Shown here piece after piece: positions 29,553 through 40,128 of a stretch of 64,000 bases of DNA (the first letter of the stretch is position 1; each line of letters begins with the position of its first letter). This stretch comes from DASSJT01 sp963715025 (GTDB taxonomy: Bacteria > Actinomycetota > Actinomycetes > Actinomycetales > Dermatophilaceae), in contig CAVQQQ010000002.1 in the NCBI GenBank assembly GCA_963715025.1, positions 1,302,001-1,366,000 of the forward strand, given 5' to 3'. Both the position numbers and the translations under genes were made by a program. A model generated the notes under the pieces. It had not been told where the DNA came from and searched no databases. It saw only the letters and a program-made list of their open reading frames with translations.

Positions 29553-30698
29553 TCAGAGGCCGAGGTCGCGGCCGATGAGCTCCTTCATGATCTCGTTCGA
29601 ACCTGCCCATATCTTCGTGACGCGGGCATCGCGCCAGGCCCGGGCCACGCGGTACTCGTTCATGAAGCCATAGCCGCCGTGGAGCTGGACGCACTCGTCG
29701 AGCACGTCGTTCTGCACCTGGGCGCTCCACCATTTCGCCTTGGCTGCGTCGACCGCGGTCAGCTTGCCGTCGGCGTGGGCGGCGATGCAGTCGTCGACAT
29801 AGGCCTGGGTCACCTCGATCTTGGTGATGAGTTCGGCAAGCTTGAACTTGTTGTGCTGGAACGCGCCGATGGGCTGACCGAAGGCCTTGCGCTCCTTGGT
29901 GTACTCGATGGTCTCCCTGAGGATCTGGGCGGCATGCGCAGTGTTGGCCACGGCCGCCCCCACCCGCTCCTGGGGAAGCCGCTGCATCATCGCGACGAAG
30001 CCCATGCCCTCCGGACCGATGCGGTTGGCATCCGGGACCCGGAGGTTGTCGAAGAAGAGCTCGGCGGTGTCGGACTCCTCCTGCCCCACCTTGTCGAGCT
30101 TGCGGCCCCGGGTGAATCCCTCCATCCCGGCCTCGACCATCAGCAGGGTGATGCCCTTGGCTCCCTTGGCGGGGTCGGTACGGGCCGCGACGATGACGAG
30201 GTCGGCCTGGTACCCGTTGGTGATGAAGGTCTTGGAGCCGTTGAGGATCCAGTCGTCACCGTCGCGGAGGGCCGTGGTCTTGAGCGCTGCGAGGTCGGAG
30301 CCACCGGACGGCTCGGTCATGGCGATGGCGCAGATCAGGTCGCCCGCTGCCATGCCGGGAAGCCACCGCTGCTTCTGCTCGTCGGTGCCGAGGTCGACGA
30401 TGTACGGCGGGCAGACGTCGGAGTGGATCCCGAGGCAGGAGGACACCGCTGCGTTGAATCCGGCGATCTCCTCTGCAGCGACGGCGTTGAAGCGGTAGTC
30501 GTCAGCGCCCGCGCCGCCGTACTCCTCCGGGATCTCGAGGCCCAAGAGCCCCAGCTTGCCGGCGTCCTTCCAGATGTCGCGGTCGATCGACTTTGCCTCG
30601 AGCATCTGCTCCGCCCGAGGCTTCAGGGTCCGCACGACGAACTCCTGGACCGACCTGCGGAAGGCCTCGTGGTCGGGGCCGTAGAGGTTGCGGGGCAT
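29553..30698 (-). CDS. Acyl-CoA dehydrogenase
   Basis: 381 residues, the normal length. AMTEPSGGSDLAAL and LNGSKTFITNGYQADLVIVAART are the FAD/substrate-binding signatures. The C-terminal QLHGGYGFMNEYRVARAWRDAR and IWAGSNEIM are the second ACAD signature. It oxidises an acyl-CoA to the 2-enoyl-CoA with FAD, passing electrons to ETF. Chain preference is not readable. It is divergent from a TetR regulator with a 16-bp palindrome between them, implying repression relieved by acyl-CoA. Confidence 0.93.
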   Translation of the reverse strand: MPRNLYGPDHEAFRRSVQEFVVRTLKPRAEQMLEAKSIDRDIWKDAGKLGLLGLEIPEEYGGAGADDYRFNAVAAEEIAGFNAAVSSCLGIHSDVCPPYIVDLGTDEQKQRWLPGMAAGDLICAIAMTEPSGGSDLAALKTTALRDGDDWILNGSKTFITNGYQADLVIVAARTDPAKGAKGITLLMVEAGMEGFTRGRKLDKVGQEESDTAELFFDNLRVPDANRIGPEGMGFVAMMQRLPQERVGAAVANTAHAAQILRETIEYTKERKAFGQPIGAFQHNKFKLAELITKIEVTQAYVDDCIAAHADGKLTAVDAAKAKWWSAQVQNDVLDECVQLHGGYGFMNEYRVARAWRDARVTKIWAGSNEIMKELIGRDLGL

Positions 30699-30714
30699 CT
30701 ATTACCTCCCAGTA

Positions 30715-30732
30715 ACTAAGCGCTTGCTTAGT
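30715..30732. promoter_or_regulatory. TetR operator between acyl-CoA dehydrogenase and regulator genes
   Basis: ACTAAGC-GCTT-GCTTAGT, a perfect 7+7 inverted repeat centred in the 50-bp divergent gap. It shares half-site CTAAGC and a 16-bp span with the palindrome before fabG at 15910. The position would block both promoters. Confidence 0.7.
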
Positions 30733-30748
30733 TTGACTCTCGTGCGGC

Positions 30749-31384
30749 ATGCTGTCAACCGTGTCGATGCCCACACGCGAGGCCAGCGTCGCCGGCGCCG
30801 CCGGATCGGACCCTCCGAGCCAGGCTGCGCGTCGCCTGCTCGAGGCTGCTGCCGATGCCTTCGCCGAGCGGGGGTTCCACGCCACCACCACGCGCGACAT
30901 CGCGTCGAAGGCTGGCCTGTCCCCGGCGGGCGTCTACGTCCACTTCGCCTCGAAGGAGGACCTTCTCTACTCCCTGAGCAAGCAAGGGCACGAGTCGGCC
31001 CGTGACCTGCTCGTGGCGGCGGCGGCCGGCGGTGCGAACCCCACCGAATCGCTCGCGGCGATCATGTCGACATTCTCCCGCTGGCACGCCGAGCATTTCC
31101 GGGTAGCCCGGATCGTGCAGTACGAGTTCCAGCACCTCACTCCGCAACACCGCGAGACAGTGCTCGGTCTGCGCAAGCAGATCGACGGCGTGGTCAGGGG
31201 GGTCGTGGAAGCCGGCGTGGCCTCGGGCGAGTTCGTCGTCGAGGACATCCCCACCACGACCCTCGCTCTGCTGTCGATGGCTGTCGACGTGGCGCGGTGG
31301 TACTCCCCGCACATCCGCCGAACGCCGGACTCCATCGGCGACGACTATGCGGAGCTGAGTCTGCGCCTGGTCACCTCCCGCTGA
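30749..31384 (+). CDS. TetR/AcrR-family regulator of acyl-CoA metabolism
   Basis: 211 residues from ATG 30749 (ATG 30767 also possible). Residues about 28-75 form the helix-turn-helix (FAERGFHATTTRDIASKAG, then LSPAGVYVHFASKEDLLY). The C-terminal ligand domain resembles TetR proteins that sense acyl-CoA. The divergent acyl-CoA dehydrogenase gene and palindrome suggest autoregulation and control of that gene; a matching site suggests fabG as a second target. Confidence 0.88.
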   Translation: MLSTVSMPTREASVAGAAGSDPPSQAARRLLEAAADAFAERGFHATTTRDIASKAGLSPAGVYVHFASKEDLLYSLSKQGHESARDLLVAAAAGGANPTESLAAIMSTFSRWHAEHFRVARIVQYEFQHLTPQHRETVLGLRKQIDGVVRGVVEAGVASGEFVVEDIPTTTLALLSMAVDVARWYSPHIRRTPDSIGDDYAELSLRLVTSR

Positions 31385-31561
31385 CCGACTCATCCCTCCC
31401 GAGTCACGCCACTGACCGACTTCGCCGGATCGGGACGCGTATGGGACCTAGTGCCCTCCCACATGTCCGAAAGCCAGCAACAGCATGGAATATCCCAAGA
31501 CGCTGGCTTACGGACAACGACGGCAAACAGCCGTTAGCCCGGAGGCCCCAAGGAGGCCATC

Positions 31562-32317
31562 ATGAGGCTAAGACACGTTCTCACGGCCGTTGCAGCAGTC
31601 CTCATGGCTGTCGGCATTGCCGTCCAGCCGGCGGCGCCCGCCCAACCGGCCCAACCGCGGTCTGAGGCGTCGCCCCACATCGCCCTGACTGCCGCGACGT
31701 ACTACAACTCGCGATGCGGCAACACCTCCGGGCGCGTGCTGCTCACCCTCGACGACTGGGCGTATGGCGACCCGTACCGGGCGACTCGCACCGGAGCCTA
31801 CCTGCAGTCGCGGGGCATCCGAGCAGCGTTCTTCCTGATCAACGAGTACGCGAGGAAGTACCCGGGCATCGTGTCGACGCTCCGCAAGCAGGGGCACTGG
31901 GTGCTCAACCACACGTACTCCCACCCTGATCTCACCACGCTGTCCAACTATTGGGTCGCTTGGCAGATCCGCAACGGCGTGTACAGCAACCGCCTGCGCC
32001 CACCGGGCGGTGCCTACAGCTCCCGGGTGTCCACCATCGCTGCGAACCTGGGTTACCGCATCTGCACCTGGACCATCGACACGCGAGACTGGCAGTACGT
32101 CAACGGCGCCCGTCGAAGCGTTTCGAGTATCCGCTACATCGTGCGGAACTCGTCGTACTCCGCCAAGCACAGCGGCGTGATCCTGGGGCATCTCTTCACC
32201 AACTACCCCGCCGCCCTGCCCGGCATCATCTACGACCTCCACCGACAGGGCTACCTCTTCTGCCGCAACCGTGGTCCCGTGGGCGCCTTCGCAAGCTTCC
32301 CGCTGGCGTGCACGTAG
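31562..32317 (+). CDS. Secreted polysaccharide deacetylase (NodB domain)
   Basis: 251 residues. A Sec signal peptide (MRLRH, hydrophobic VLTAVAAVLMAVGIAV, cleavage near the Ala-Pro stretch) precedes a NodB/CE4 domain. LTLDDW is motif 1 with the catalytic Asp pair (the usual form is TFDD), HTYSHPDL is the HxxxH zinc motif 2, and RPPGGAY is motif 3. Probable action is N-deacetylation of peptidoglycan or another amino-sugar polymer outside the cell. A GGAGG-rich leader (AAGGAGGCCATC) precedes ATG 31562. The 177 bp upstream contain a small hairpin (ACGGC/GCCGT) but nothing I can assign. Confidence 0.85.
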   Translation: MRLRHVLTAVAAVLMAVGIAVQPAAPAQPAQPRSEASPHIALTAATYYNSRCGNTSGRVLLTLDDWAYGDPYRATRTGAYLQSRGIRAAFFLINEYARKYPGIVSTLRKQGHWVLNHTYSHPDLTTLSNYWVAWQIRNGVYSNRLRPPGGAYSSRVSTIAANLGYRICTWTIDTRDWQYVNGARRSVSSIRYIVRNSSYSAKHSGVILGHLFTNYPAALPGIIYDLHRQGYLFCRNRGPVGAFASFPLACT

Positions 32318-32326
32318 CCGTCATGG

Positions 32327-32363
32327 CCTCCCGGGACTGGCTTTGGCCAGCACCGGGAGGTTT
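32327..32363 (+). terminator. Rho-independent-type terminator
   Basis: CCTCCCGG (32327-32334) pairs with CCGGGAGG (32353-32360); the loop contains a second stem CTGGC/GCCAG, and TTT follows. It ends the deacetylase transcript and also serves the convergent oxidoreductase gene. Confidence 0.75.
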
Positions 32364-32380
32364 CCCGCTGTCTCGCCGGA

Positions 32381-33307
32381 CTACCGCCCGGCCGGCGTGA
32401 TCGGTTCCACCTGATGCACCAGTTCACCGACGAGCTCGTACGCCGCGTCGTCCGTGTCGTTGCCCATGCTGAGAATGGCGGTGTCGATGCCGACCTCGGC
32501 CAGTTCGGCGTACCGCTCCACCGCCTCGTCGACGGTCACAGTCGGCTCCCCCGAGGGGGCTCGGCCGCCATGTCCCTGCCCGAGGGTGATCCGCGACAGT
32601 ACGGTCTTCTCGATCTCGGCATAGTCGCGGCCCACGGCTTCGCAGTGCTGCCGCAGGACATCGAGCTTGCGCACCAGGCCTTCTGGACCCAAGGCCATCT
32701 CGAACAGGTTGCACGCATCGGCGTAGCGCGCCACCAGCCGCAGCGTCTTCCGCTCCCCGCCACCCCCGACCAGGATCGGCGGGTGCGGTCGCCGCAACGC
32801 CTGGGGCACGTTCAAGGGGCGTTCGAGTGCGAAGTGCCGACCGGCATACGGGCTGTCATCCCCCTCCCACATCTGGTGGGCGACCTGAAGCGTCTCCTCG
32901 AGGCGCTCGAACCGCTCGCGCACCGGGGGAAAGGGCACGCCGAGCCCGCGGTGCTCCTCCTCGTTCCACGCGGCGCCGATGCCGAGCCACGCCCGCCCCC
33001 CGGAGAGCACGTCGAGGCTGGTGACCGTCTTCACCAGCAGGCCGGGGTGGCGGTACGTCACACCCGTCACGAGGGTGCCCAACTCGATCCGACTGGTCTG
33101 ACCGGCGGCGAACGCCAGAGCCGTGTAGCCCTCGACCATGTCCAGCTCGGGCGGCCCGATCGAGGAGATCTGGAAGAAGTGATCCATGACCCAGAGGCTG
33201 GCCAGTCCGGCTGCCTCGGCATTGCGCGCGATGCGGCCGAACATCGGCCCGATCGATTCGGGGGCGTCGGGCCACGAGAAGTAGGAGACCTGGAGTCCAA
33301 GGCGCAT
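32381..33307 (-). CDS. LLM-class F420-dependent oxidoreductase
   Basis: 308 residues with a luciferase-like TIM barrel. SLWVMDHFFQ near residue 40, LGTLVTGVTYRHP near 76, GRAWLGIGAAWNEEEH and the Gly-rich ILVGGGGERKTLRL match F420-type members of the bacterial luciferase family. These transfer hydride between F420 and varied substrates; the substrate here is unknown. It is monocistronic between a terminator and an unrelated acetyltransferase. Confidence 0.88.
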   Translation of the reverse strand: MRLGLQVSYFSWPDAPESIGPMFGRIARNAEAAGLASLWVMDHFFQISSIGPPELDMVEGYTALAFAAGQTSRIELGTLVTGVTYRHPGLLVKTVTSLDVLSGGRAWLGIGAAWNEEEHRGLGVPFPPVRERFERLEETLQVAHQMWEGDDSPYAGRHFALERPLNVPQALRRPHPPILVGGGGERKTLRLVARYADACNLFEMALGPEGLVRKLDVLRQHCEAVGRDYAEIEKTVLSRITLGQGHGGRAPSGEPTVTVDEAVERYAELAEVGIDTAILSMGNDTDDAAYELVGELVHQVEPITPAGR

Positions 33308-33364
33308 GCCCTCATCCTGCGCCTCCGAGCGACCGGACGCCCCGGCAGGCGCGCGGGAGTCGCG

Positions 33365-33988
33365 TCAGAGCGCGAGACGCATGACCGGTCGCGTGGGACC
33401 GGTGCGCGCGACCTCGGTGTAGCCGGCAGCCTCGAACGTCGTGACCACCCCGTGGTAGAGGTCAGCCGAGGAGGGCTTCCCCGGCTTCGCCCGCACGTCC
33501 ACCGGGTGGGCCTCGAGGACGGTCGCGCCATGAGCGCGCGCAAACTCGGGTGCCGCCGCGAGCAGGGCAGCTGCGATCCCCTTGCGGCGGAAGCCGACCC
33601 GCACGACGAAGCAGTTCACTGCCCAGATCGATGGGCTGAAGAGGTCGTCTCCAGCCGCTGACTGGCCCAGTCTGGTGTTGCCCATCAGGCGGGCGTATGC
33701 CGTGCGCGGTCCGAGTCCGAGCCAGCCAACCGGCTCGTGGTCGGCGTAGGCGATGAGCCCCGGGGGGCGATCGCGGCGCGCCTGCTCGCACAGCGCCTGG
33801 CGGTTGCCCTCTTGTGTCGAGGCCTTCCACTCCGCCTGCTGCATGCGGAAGAACTGGCACCAGCAGAACGCCGCATCACCCTTGCTGCCGAACACCGCTT
33901 CGACGTCGAGCCAGGTGTCGGGCGTCAGCGGAGCGACGCGGACCCGCCGCCCGGAGGCGTCCGCGACCCGGCTCGCTACCTGGCCCAT
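33365..33988 (-). CDS. GNAT-family acetyltransferase
   Basis: 207 residues from ATG 33988. CFVVRVGFRRKGIAAALL is the acetyl-CoA-binding motif A (R-x-x-G-I/V-A). GDAAFCWCQFF and VGWLGLGPRTAY belong to a GNAT subgroup common in actinobacteria that lacks a known substrate. It begins 8 bp after the ettA stop on the same strand, so it is probably co-transcribed with ettA, though no functional link is evident. Confidence 0.85.
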   Translation of the reverse strand: MGQVASRVADASGRRVRVAPLTPDTWLDVEAVFGSKGDAAFCWCQFFRMQQAEWKASTQEGNRQALCEQARRDRPPGLIAYADHEPVGWLGLGPRTAYARLMGNTRLGQSAAGDDLFSPSIWAVNCFVVRVGFRRKGIAAALLAAAPEFARAHGATVLEAHPVDVRAKPGKPSSADLYHGVVTTFEAAGYTEVARTGPTRPVMRLAL

Positions 33989-33996
33989 GGCGGTCG

Positions 33997-35679
<1,683 letters not shown>

Positions 35680-35723
35680 GGGGGCAAGGTTATCCGCCCT
35701 CGCCCCCAGGCCCGAAAACGCGC

Positions 35724-36320
35724 TCAGCCTCCAGAGAGTGCCAGCCGTGCCGACCCGCCGACGCCGTCGCCGACGTCGTCCAGCGGTTCGTCGACGTCGC
35801 CGTCCGCCCGGGCTGCGCCACTGGCGGTGTCATCGCCCTGGCCGAGCCCGTCGTCCTGCACTTCGTACCTCACGGTCTGCGGGTCGGGCAGGCCTTCCGA
35901 CGCGAATGCCGCCTGAACCTCGGGATCGGCGAGCCGGTCGGCGTCGTCGAACTGTGCCTGGGCCACCTTGGTGAACGCCGTCATGCCTCGCCCGAGGTCG
36001 TGGCCCACGTGGTAGGCGTCGATCTCGACAGTGGTGCCCAGGCTGTTGTCGCTGCGGACGAACTGGTTGACCCGCTGTCGCCCGTACACCAGAACCGGCT
36101 CCCCGCGCTTGAGCGACTTGAAGACGTTGGCGCCGATCGCCCGGAATGCCGTCACGTTGTAATAGCTCGTGGCCCCGTCCTCGTATTCGCGGCTCTGCGG
36201 GTTGAGCCGCCGCACCGTCGACGCCACGCGGAAGGCGGCAAAGGGCACGCCCGACTTCGTGGTGCGCCGCTCGGGGTCGGCGACGAGATTGCCAACAACC
36301 GTCACCATGGTCTCATTCAA
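35724..36320 (-). CDS. ssb: Single-stranded DNA-binding protein paralogue
   Basis: 198 residues from a TTG at 36320 (LNETMVTVVGN), chosen because AGGTGAG sits at the right distance; ATG 36308 is the alternative. The OB fold spans about residues 5-110 (VGNLVADPERR, FRVAST, YYNVTAFRAIGANV, KRGEPVLVYGR). The acidic tail (DDVGDGVGG) ends in ALSGG, without the DDDIPF-type tip used by housekeeping SSB to recruit partners. It is isolated from rpsF/rpsR genes, so I read it as a secondary SSB, perhaps for DNA uptake or recombination. Confidence 0.9.
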   Translation of the reverse strand: MNETMVTVVGNLVADPERRTTKSGVPFAAFRVASTVRRLNPQSREYEDGATSYYNVTAFRAIGANVFKSLKRGEPVLVYGRQRVNQFVRSDNSLGTTVEIDAYHVGHDLGRGMTAFTKVAQAQFDDADRLADPEVQAAFASEGLPDPQTVRYEVQDDGLGQGDDTASGAARADGDVDEPLDDVGDGVGGSARLALSGG

Positions 36321-36579
36321 GATCTCACCTCTTCGATCGCTGTTTCCTCCCCCACGGGAGCAGGTCAAGCGTCAGGCGAGCACCCGGCGTACAGCCATCT
36401 GCGGGCCGACGCTGTGGATCCCGTGACCGGATGGCCGAGAGCGGGGCTCGCCCTGTGGACAGCGAGGCTGCTCACGCGGCGTAAGGTCGACCTGCCCGCC
36501 GTCCTGTCGAACCGAGCTCGGCCGCATCAGTGGCGACGTGTGACTGGATCGGCGACGAGGGCGCGACGACTTTCAACTA

Positions 36580-39375
36580 CTAGCCGCGTGCGTTTCCGAG
36601 GCGTCGTTGTCGGGCCGGGGCCACGGTCCCACCCAGGCCGTCCCCGGCTGCCGCTGCCGGCTGCCCGCCGTCGACAGCACTGGGCGGCGGGCCCAACGCA
36701 CCCACCAGACCGAGTTCCCGCGCGCGGGCCACGGCCTCGCGCCGAGTGCGGACGCCCAGTTTGCGGTAGAGCGACCTCAGGTGGACCTTGACCGTGTTCA
36801 CCGAGACATACAGCTCCTCACCGATCTCGGCGTTGCTCATCATCGTCGGCAGCAGCTGCATCACGCTGCGCTCCCGGGCGGTCAGCGGCTCAAGCAGTTC
36901 GACTCCCGAGGTCAAGCCCGGCTCGCGCCCGCCGAGTCGCTGGACCAGCATGTTCACGAACGACCAGTGGGTGCCGATCGTCTGCTGGTGGCGGAGCAGC
37001 AGGGACTTCTCGCGATCAGTGGAGAGCAGGAACGGCCGCACGATGCCCTCGGGCTCTGCCAGAGACAGGGCATTCTCAAGGGCCACGGCCGCGTCTGCGT
37101 CGTTCCGCAGCTCGTTGTGGCTCAGTGCCGTGAGCAGCCACGCGTCGATCGTCGGCACCAGGTCGGTTGCAGCCGAGGTCGTGAGTGGACTGAGCAGGTC
37201 CAGGCACCTGACGGGGTCCCTCGCCGCAAGGGCAGACCGCGCCACCAGGACGATGCGGTGTGGCTCAGGACGCGCTGAGCCCCAGCCGGCCTGCAGGCGA
37301 CTCAACGCTTCGGCCGAGGCCGCCCTGTCGTCACCCTCGAGCGCGGCCTCGAGTTCGACGAGCTCTGTCCATCGGCGGAGGAACCACGGCATCGGCCAGC
37401 CGTCGGTACGCCGGCGCAGCTCTGCCAGGTCGGAGGCTGCGCGGGCGGGGTTGCCTGTCGCCAGGTCGAGCCGCGCCCTTGTCAGCCACAGGCCGGTCTC
37501 GGTGAACCGGTCCCCGAGGTCCCCCAGGCAAGCACGGCCCCGCTCGATAGCGAGGGCACATGCCTCCTCCTCCCCGCGCATCAGCGCCACGAGGGCCACG
37601 GCGAGGTATGCCATCGCGGACTGCGGCAGGTAGAGCCATCCGGACGCCTCAGCGGCTGCGAGCGCTCGCTGGGCCTCATGCTCCGCCTCGTGGAGGGCCC
37701 CCTGGAAGGATCGCAGTACCGCAAGGTTTCCGTACACATGCACCGCCAGGACCGCCGTCATGGCCTGGGCCTCGCTCACCGCTCTCAGTGTTCCGGTCAG
37801 CAGAGCGTCCGCCTGGTCGAGCCGCCCGGTCCAGAGCATGCCCATGCCCAGGACGGTTGTCGTGCCCATCCGGTAGGCGGGTAGCGCGGGCATCTCGGCC
37901 GGTGTCAGCCGCTCCATCCTGGCAAGTGCATCGGTGGCCCAGGCGATTTCCTTCTCTGCATCGCCCTCCATCCAGGCCGCTACCGCCTCCAGAGTGGTGA
38001 GCACGGCCTCGGTGACGGCCAGGTCCTCGCGGCCAAGGCCGCTCAACAGCTCGCGGGCCCGGGACGCGTGGGCGTGCACGCCAGCTGCGTCATACTCCGC
38101 ATAGGCCGCGATGGCGGCTGCCGTTGACAGCTCAGGGTCCACGAGGATGAGCTCGGGCGGCACCCGGCCGATGACCTCCACGAGGGCATGCCTGTCGACG
38201 CCGAGCATCCTTGCGCCCGCCGCGCGCATGACAAACCGCGCCAGGTCATTCCATGCCCCAGCCTCGGCAAGGTGCCGAGCTGCCTCGAGGAGCTCTCCGC
38301 GCCCGGCGAACCACCCCGCAGCGAGGCGGTGCAGCGCCTCCCTCAGGTGCTCACCCTCAGCGGCGAGCCGGCGGCGGAGCAGGTCTCCGAACATGTGGTG
38401 ATAGCGGTACCAGTACCGCCGGTCGTCCAGAGCGACGACAAACAGGTTCTCGCGCTCGAGGTCGGCAAGCACGCTTTGGCCATCGGTCCGGCCGGTGAGG
38501 GTGTTCGCCAGATCGGGGCAGATCCGGCGGCTCACACAGGTGCGGAGGAGGAACTCGGTCAGCTCGGGCTCGAGCTGCGCGAGTACCTCCTCCATGAAGT
38601 AGTCGGCCACGGTGCGCTGATCGCCCGCGAGCGCGGCCACCGCGGCGTCGAGGTCGTCCTGGTCGCGCAACGCCAGCGCAGCGAGCCGCACTCCGGCCGC
38701 CCATCCCTCGGTCCGGGCGAGCAGGGTCTTCAGCTGGTCGGGCCGAAGGTGGATGTCGTGCTGGGCCAAGAGCTGAACGGCCTCCGTCTGGTCGAAGGCC
38801 AGGTCTGCCGCGTTCAGCTCGGTGAGCCGGTCTCCAAGCCGGAGGCGTTGCAGCGGCAGGGTGGGGTCCGCGCGGGTGGCGATCACGAGGCGGAGGTTTC
38901 CCAGCCCCCGGCGGGTGGCGACCGCCAGTGACGCCAGCGCGGCTGACCCGGTCAGCAGGTGGAGGTCGTCAAGCACCAGCACCACTGGCCACGGCTGCTG
39001 CTCGCAGGACTGCAGCAGCTGGGAGACGAACCGCTGGTCGAAGAGAGGAGGCGACGTCATGGTGCCCAGGAGGCTGTCCGGTGACACCCACGGGCACGCC
39101 TGCAGCGCCCCCAGGACCCGTGACCAGAACTGCTCTGGGTCTGCGTCCTCCGGTTCAGCCGACAGCCAGGCCGGGAACTGGCTGCGCTGGGCTGCCCATT
39201 GGGCAAGCAGGAGCGTCTTTCCAGAGCCAGCCGGCCCGGAGACGATGACCATGCCCTTCTGGACGCCCCGCTCCACCAGCTCGACCAGCCCGGGGCGGGG
39301 GACGGTGCCCTGTGGCGGCTTGGGCGCATTCCAGCTGCGGTTCTGCTGGAGAGGCCTTTCGCGCTCTTGAGCCAC
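36580..39375 (-). CDS. LAL/MalT-type ATP-dependent LuxR-family regulator
   Basis: 931 residues. An N-terminal STAND/NTPase region carries Walker A GPAGSGKT (about 47-54) and Walker B LVLDDLHLL (about 133-141). A long helical TPR-like middle follows (about 350-820), and residues about 830-895 form a LuxR helix-turn-helix (LTARERSVMQLL, then NAEIGEELYVSVNTVKVHL). Such proteins activate transcription when an inducer binds the helical region. The inducer and targets are unknown. The tail after the HTH is Gly/Ala/Pro-rich. The 246 bp to the divergent gene presumably contain its promoter. Confidence 0.9.
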   Translation of the reverse strand: MAQERERPLQQNRSWNAPKPPQGTVPRPGLVELVERGVQKGMVIVSGPAGSGKTLLLAQWAAQRSQFPAWLSAEPEDADPEQFWSRVLGALQACPWVSPDSLLGTMTSPPLFDQRFVSQLLQSCEQQPWPVVLVLDDLHLLTGSAALASLAVATRRGLGNLRLVIATRADPTLPLQRLRLGDRLTELNAADLAFDQTEAVQLLAQHDIHLRPDQLKTLLARTEGWAAGVRLAALALRDQDDLDAAVAALAGDQRTVADYFMEEVLAQLEPELTEFLLRTCVSRRICPDLANTLTGRTDGQSVLADLERENLFVVALDDRRYWYRYHHMFGDLLRRRLAAEGEHLREALHRLAAGWFAGRGELLEAARHLAEAGAWNDLARFVMRAAGARMLGVDRHALVEVIGRVPPELILVDPELSTAAAIAAYAEYDAAGVHAHASRARELLSGLGREDLAVTEAVLTTLEAVAAWMEGDAEKEIAWATDALARMERLTPAEMPALPAYRMGTTTVLGMGMLWTGRLDQADALLTGTLRAVSEAQAMTAVLAVHVYGNLAVLRSFQGALHEAEHEAQRALAAAEASGWLYLPQSAMAYLAVALVALMRGEEEACALAIERGRACLGDLGDRFTETGLWLTRARLDLATGNPARAASDLAELRRRTDGWPMPWFLRRWTELVELEAALEGDDRAASAEALSRLQAGWGSARPEPHRIVLVARSALAARDPVRCLDLLSPLTTSAATDLVPTIDAWLLTALSHNELRNDADAAVALENALSLAEPEGIVRPFLLSTDREKSLLLRHQQTIGTHWSFVNMLVQRLGGREPGLTSGVELLEPLTARERSVMQLLPTMMSNAEIGEELYVSVNTVKVHLRSLYRKLGVRTRREAVARARELGLVGALGPPPSAVDGGQPAAAAGDGLGGTVAPARQRRLGNARG

Positions 39376-39621
39376 TTCCTCTGTCTCTTCCGTGGGGCAC
39401 CTGCTCGTCTGTCAAACATGAGCGGTGCCGTCTTCCTTGCACAGGGCCGTTTGTCCCGGTCCCGATGCCGCCCTCCGCGAGACCGATGGGTCAGATCCCG
39501 GCTGTTCGCGGCGGATCAACGGCGTTGGCTGACCCACGTCAACCGGGATCGAGCTGGAGACTGCGGAGGATCCCAGAGGTTCCCGGCATGTGGGATAGCA
39601 CTCCCAGGCCAGGATGAGGTC

Positions 39622-40083
39622 ATGCACCGTATCCGGCGAGCCGTCGAGGCGGATCAGCCTGCCATCACCAGGATGGTGCGCGACGCCCGGCTGAATCCAC
39701 GCAATCTGAACTGGGATCGCTTCGTGGTCGCCGAGGCCGACGGCGAGGTCATCGGCGTCGCGCAAATGCGGTCTCACCCCGACGGCAGCCGGGAGCTTGC
39801 CTCGCTCGTCGTCCGGCCGGCCGCCCGCGGCCGCGGTGTCGCCGCGGACCTGATCGACGCCCTGCTCTCTGACCAGCCGGGCCAGGTCTACATGCTGGTC
39901 GACCGCACGTTCGCCGCCCATTATCAGCCCTGGGGCTTCCGCCCGGCCGCCTCGGCCAGCCTCCCGCGCAGCGTCAGACGCCAGTATCGGATCGGCCAGA
40001 TCGTCACCGGGATCGGCTCGCTGTTGATGCGACGCCGGATTCGCCTCGTCGCGCTCCGCCGGGAGGCCCTCCGGACCGCGTGA
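39622..40083 (+). CDS. GNAT-family acetyltransferase
   Basis: 153 residues from ATG 39622, preceded by AGGATGAGGTC. VVRPAARGRGVAADLI is the acetyl-CoA-binding motif (R-G-x-G-V/I-A). The early segment IRRAVEADQPAITRMVRDARLNP and the later YQPWGFRP fit small GNAT proteins similar to those near NAGS-like families. Substrate unknown. Divergent from the LAL regulator. Confidence 0.85.
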   Translation: MHRIRRAVEADQPAITRMVRDARLNPRNLNWDRFVVAEADGEVIGVAQMRSHPDGSRELASLVVRPAARGRGVAADLIDALLSDQPGQVYMLVDRTFAAHYQPWGFRPAASASLPRSVRRQYRIGQIVTGIGSLLMRRRIRLVALRREALRTA

Positions 40084-40128
40084 CCAGATGGGCCACAGTC
40101 CGAGCGCGCCTAGGGACAGCCACGCGGC

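Noticed and set aside
31385..31561. Riboswitch upstream of the secreted deacetylase
   Set aside because: A small hairpin is present, but none of the c-di-AMP, c-di-GMP or other riboswitch core motifs could be recognised.
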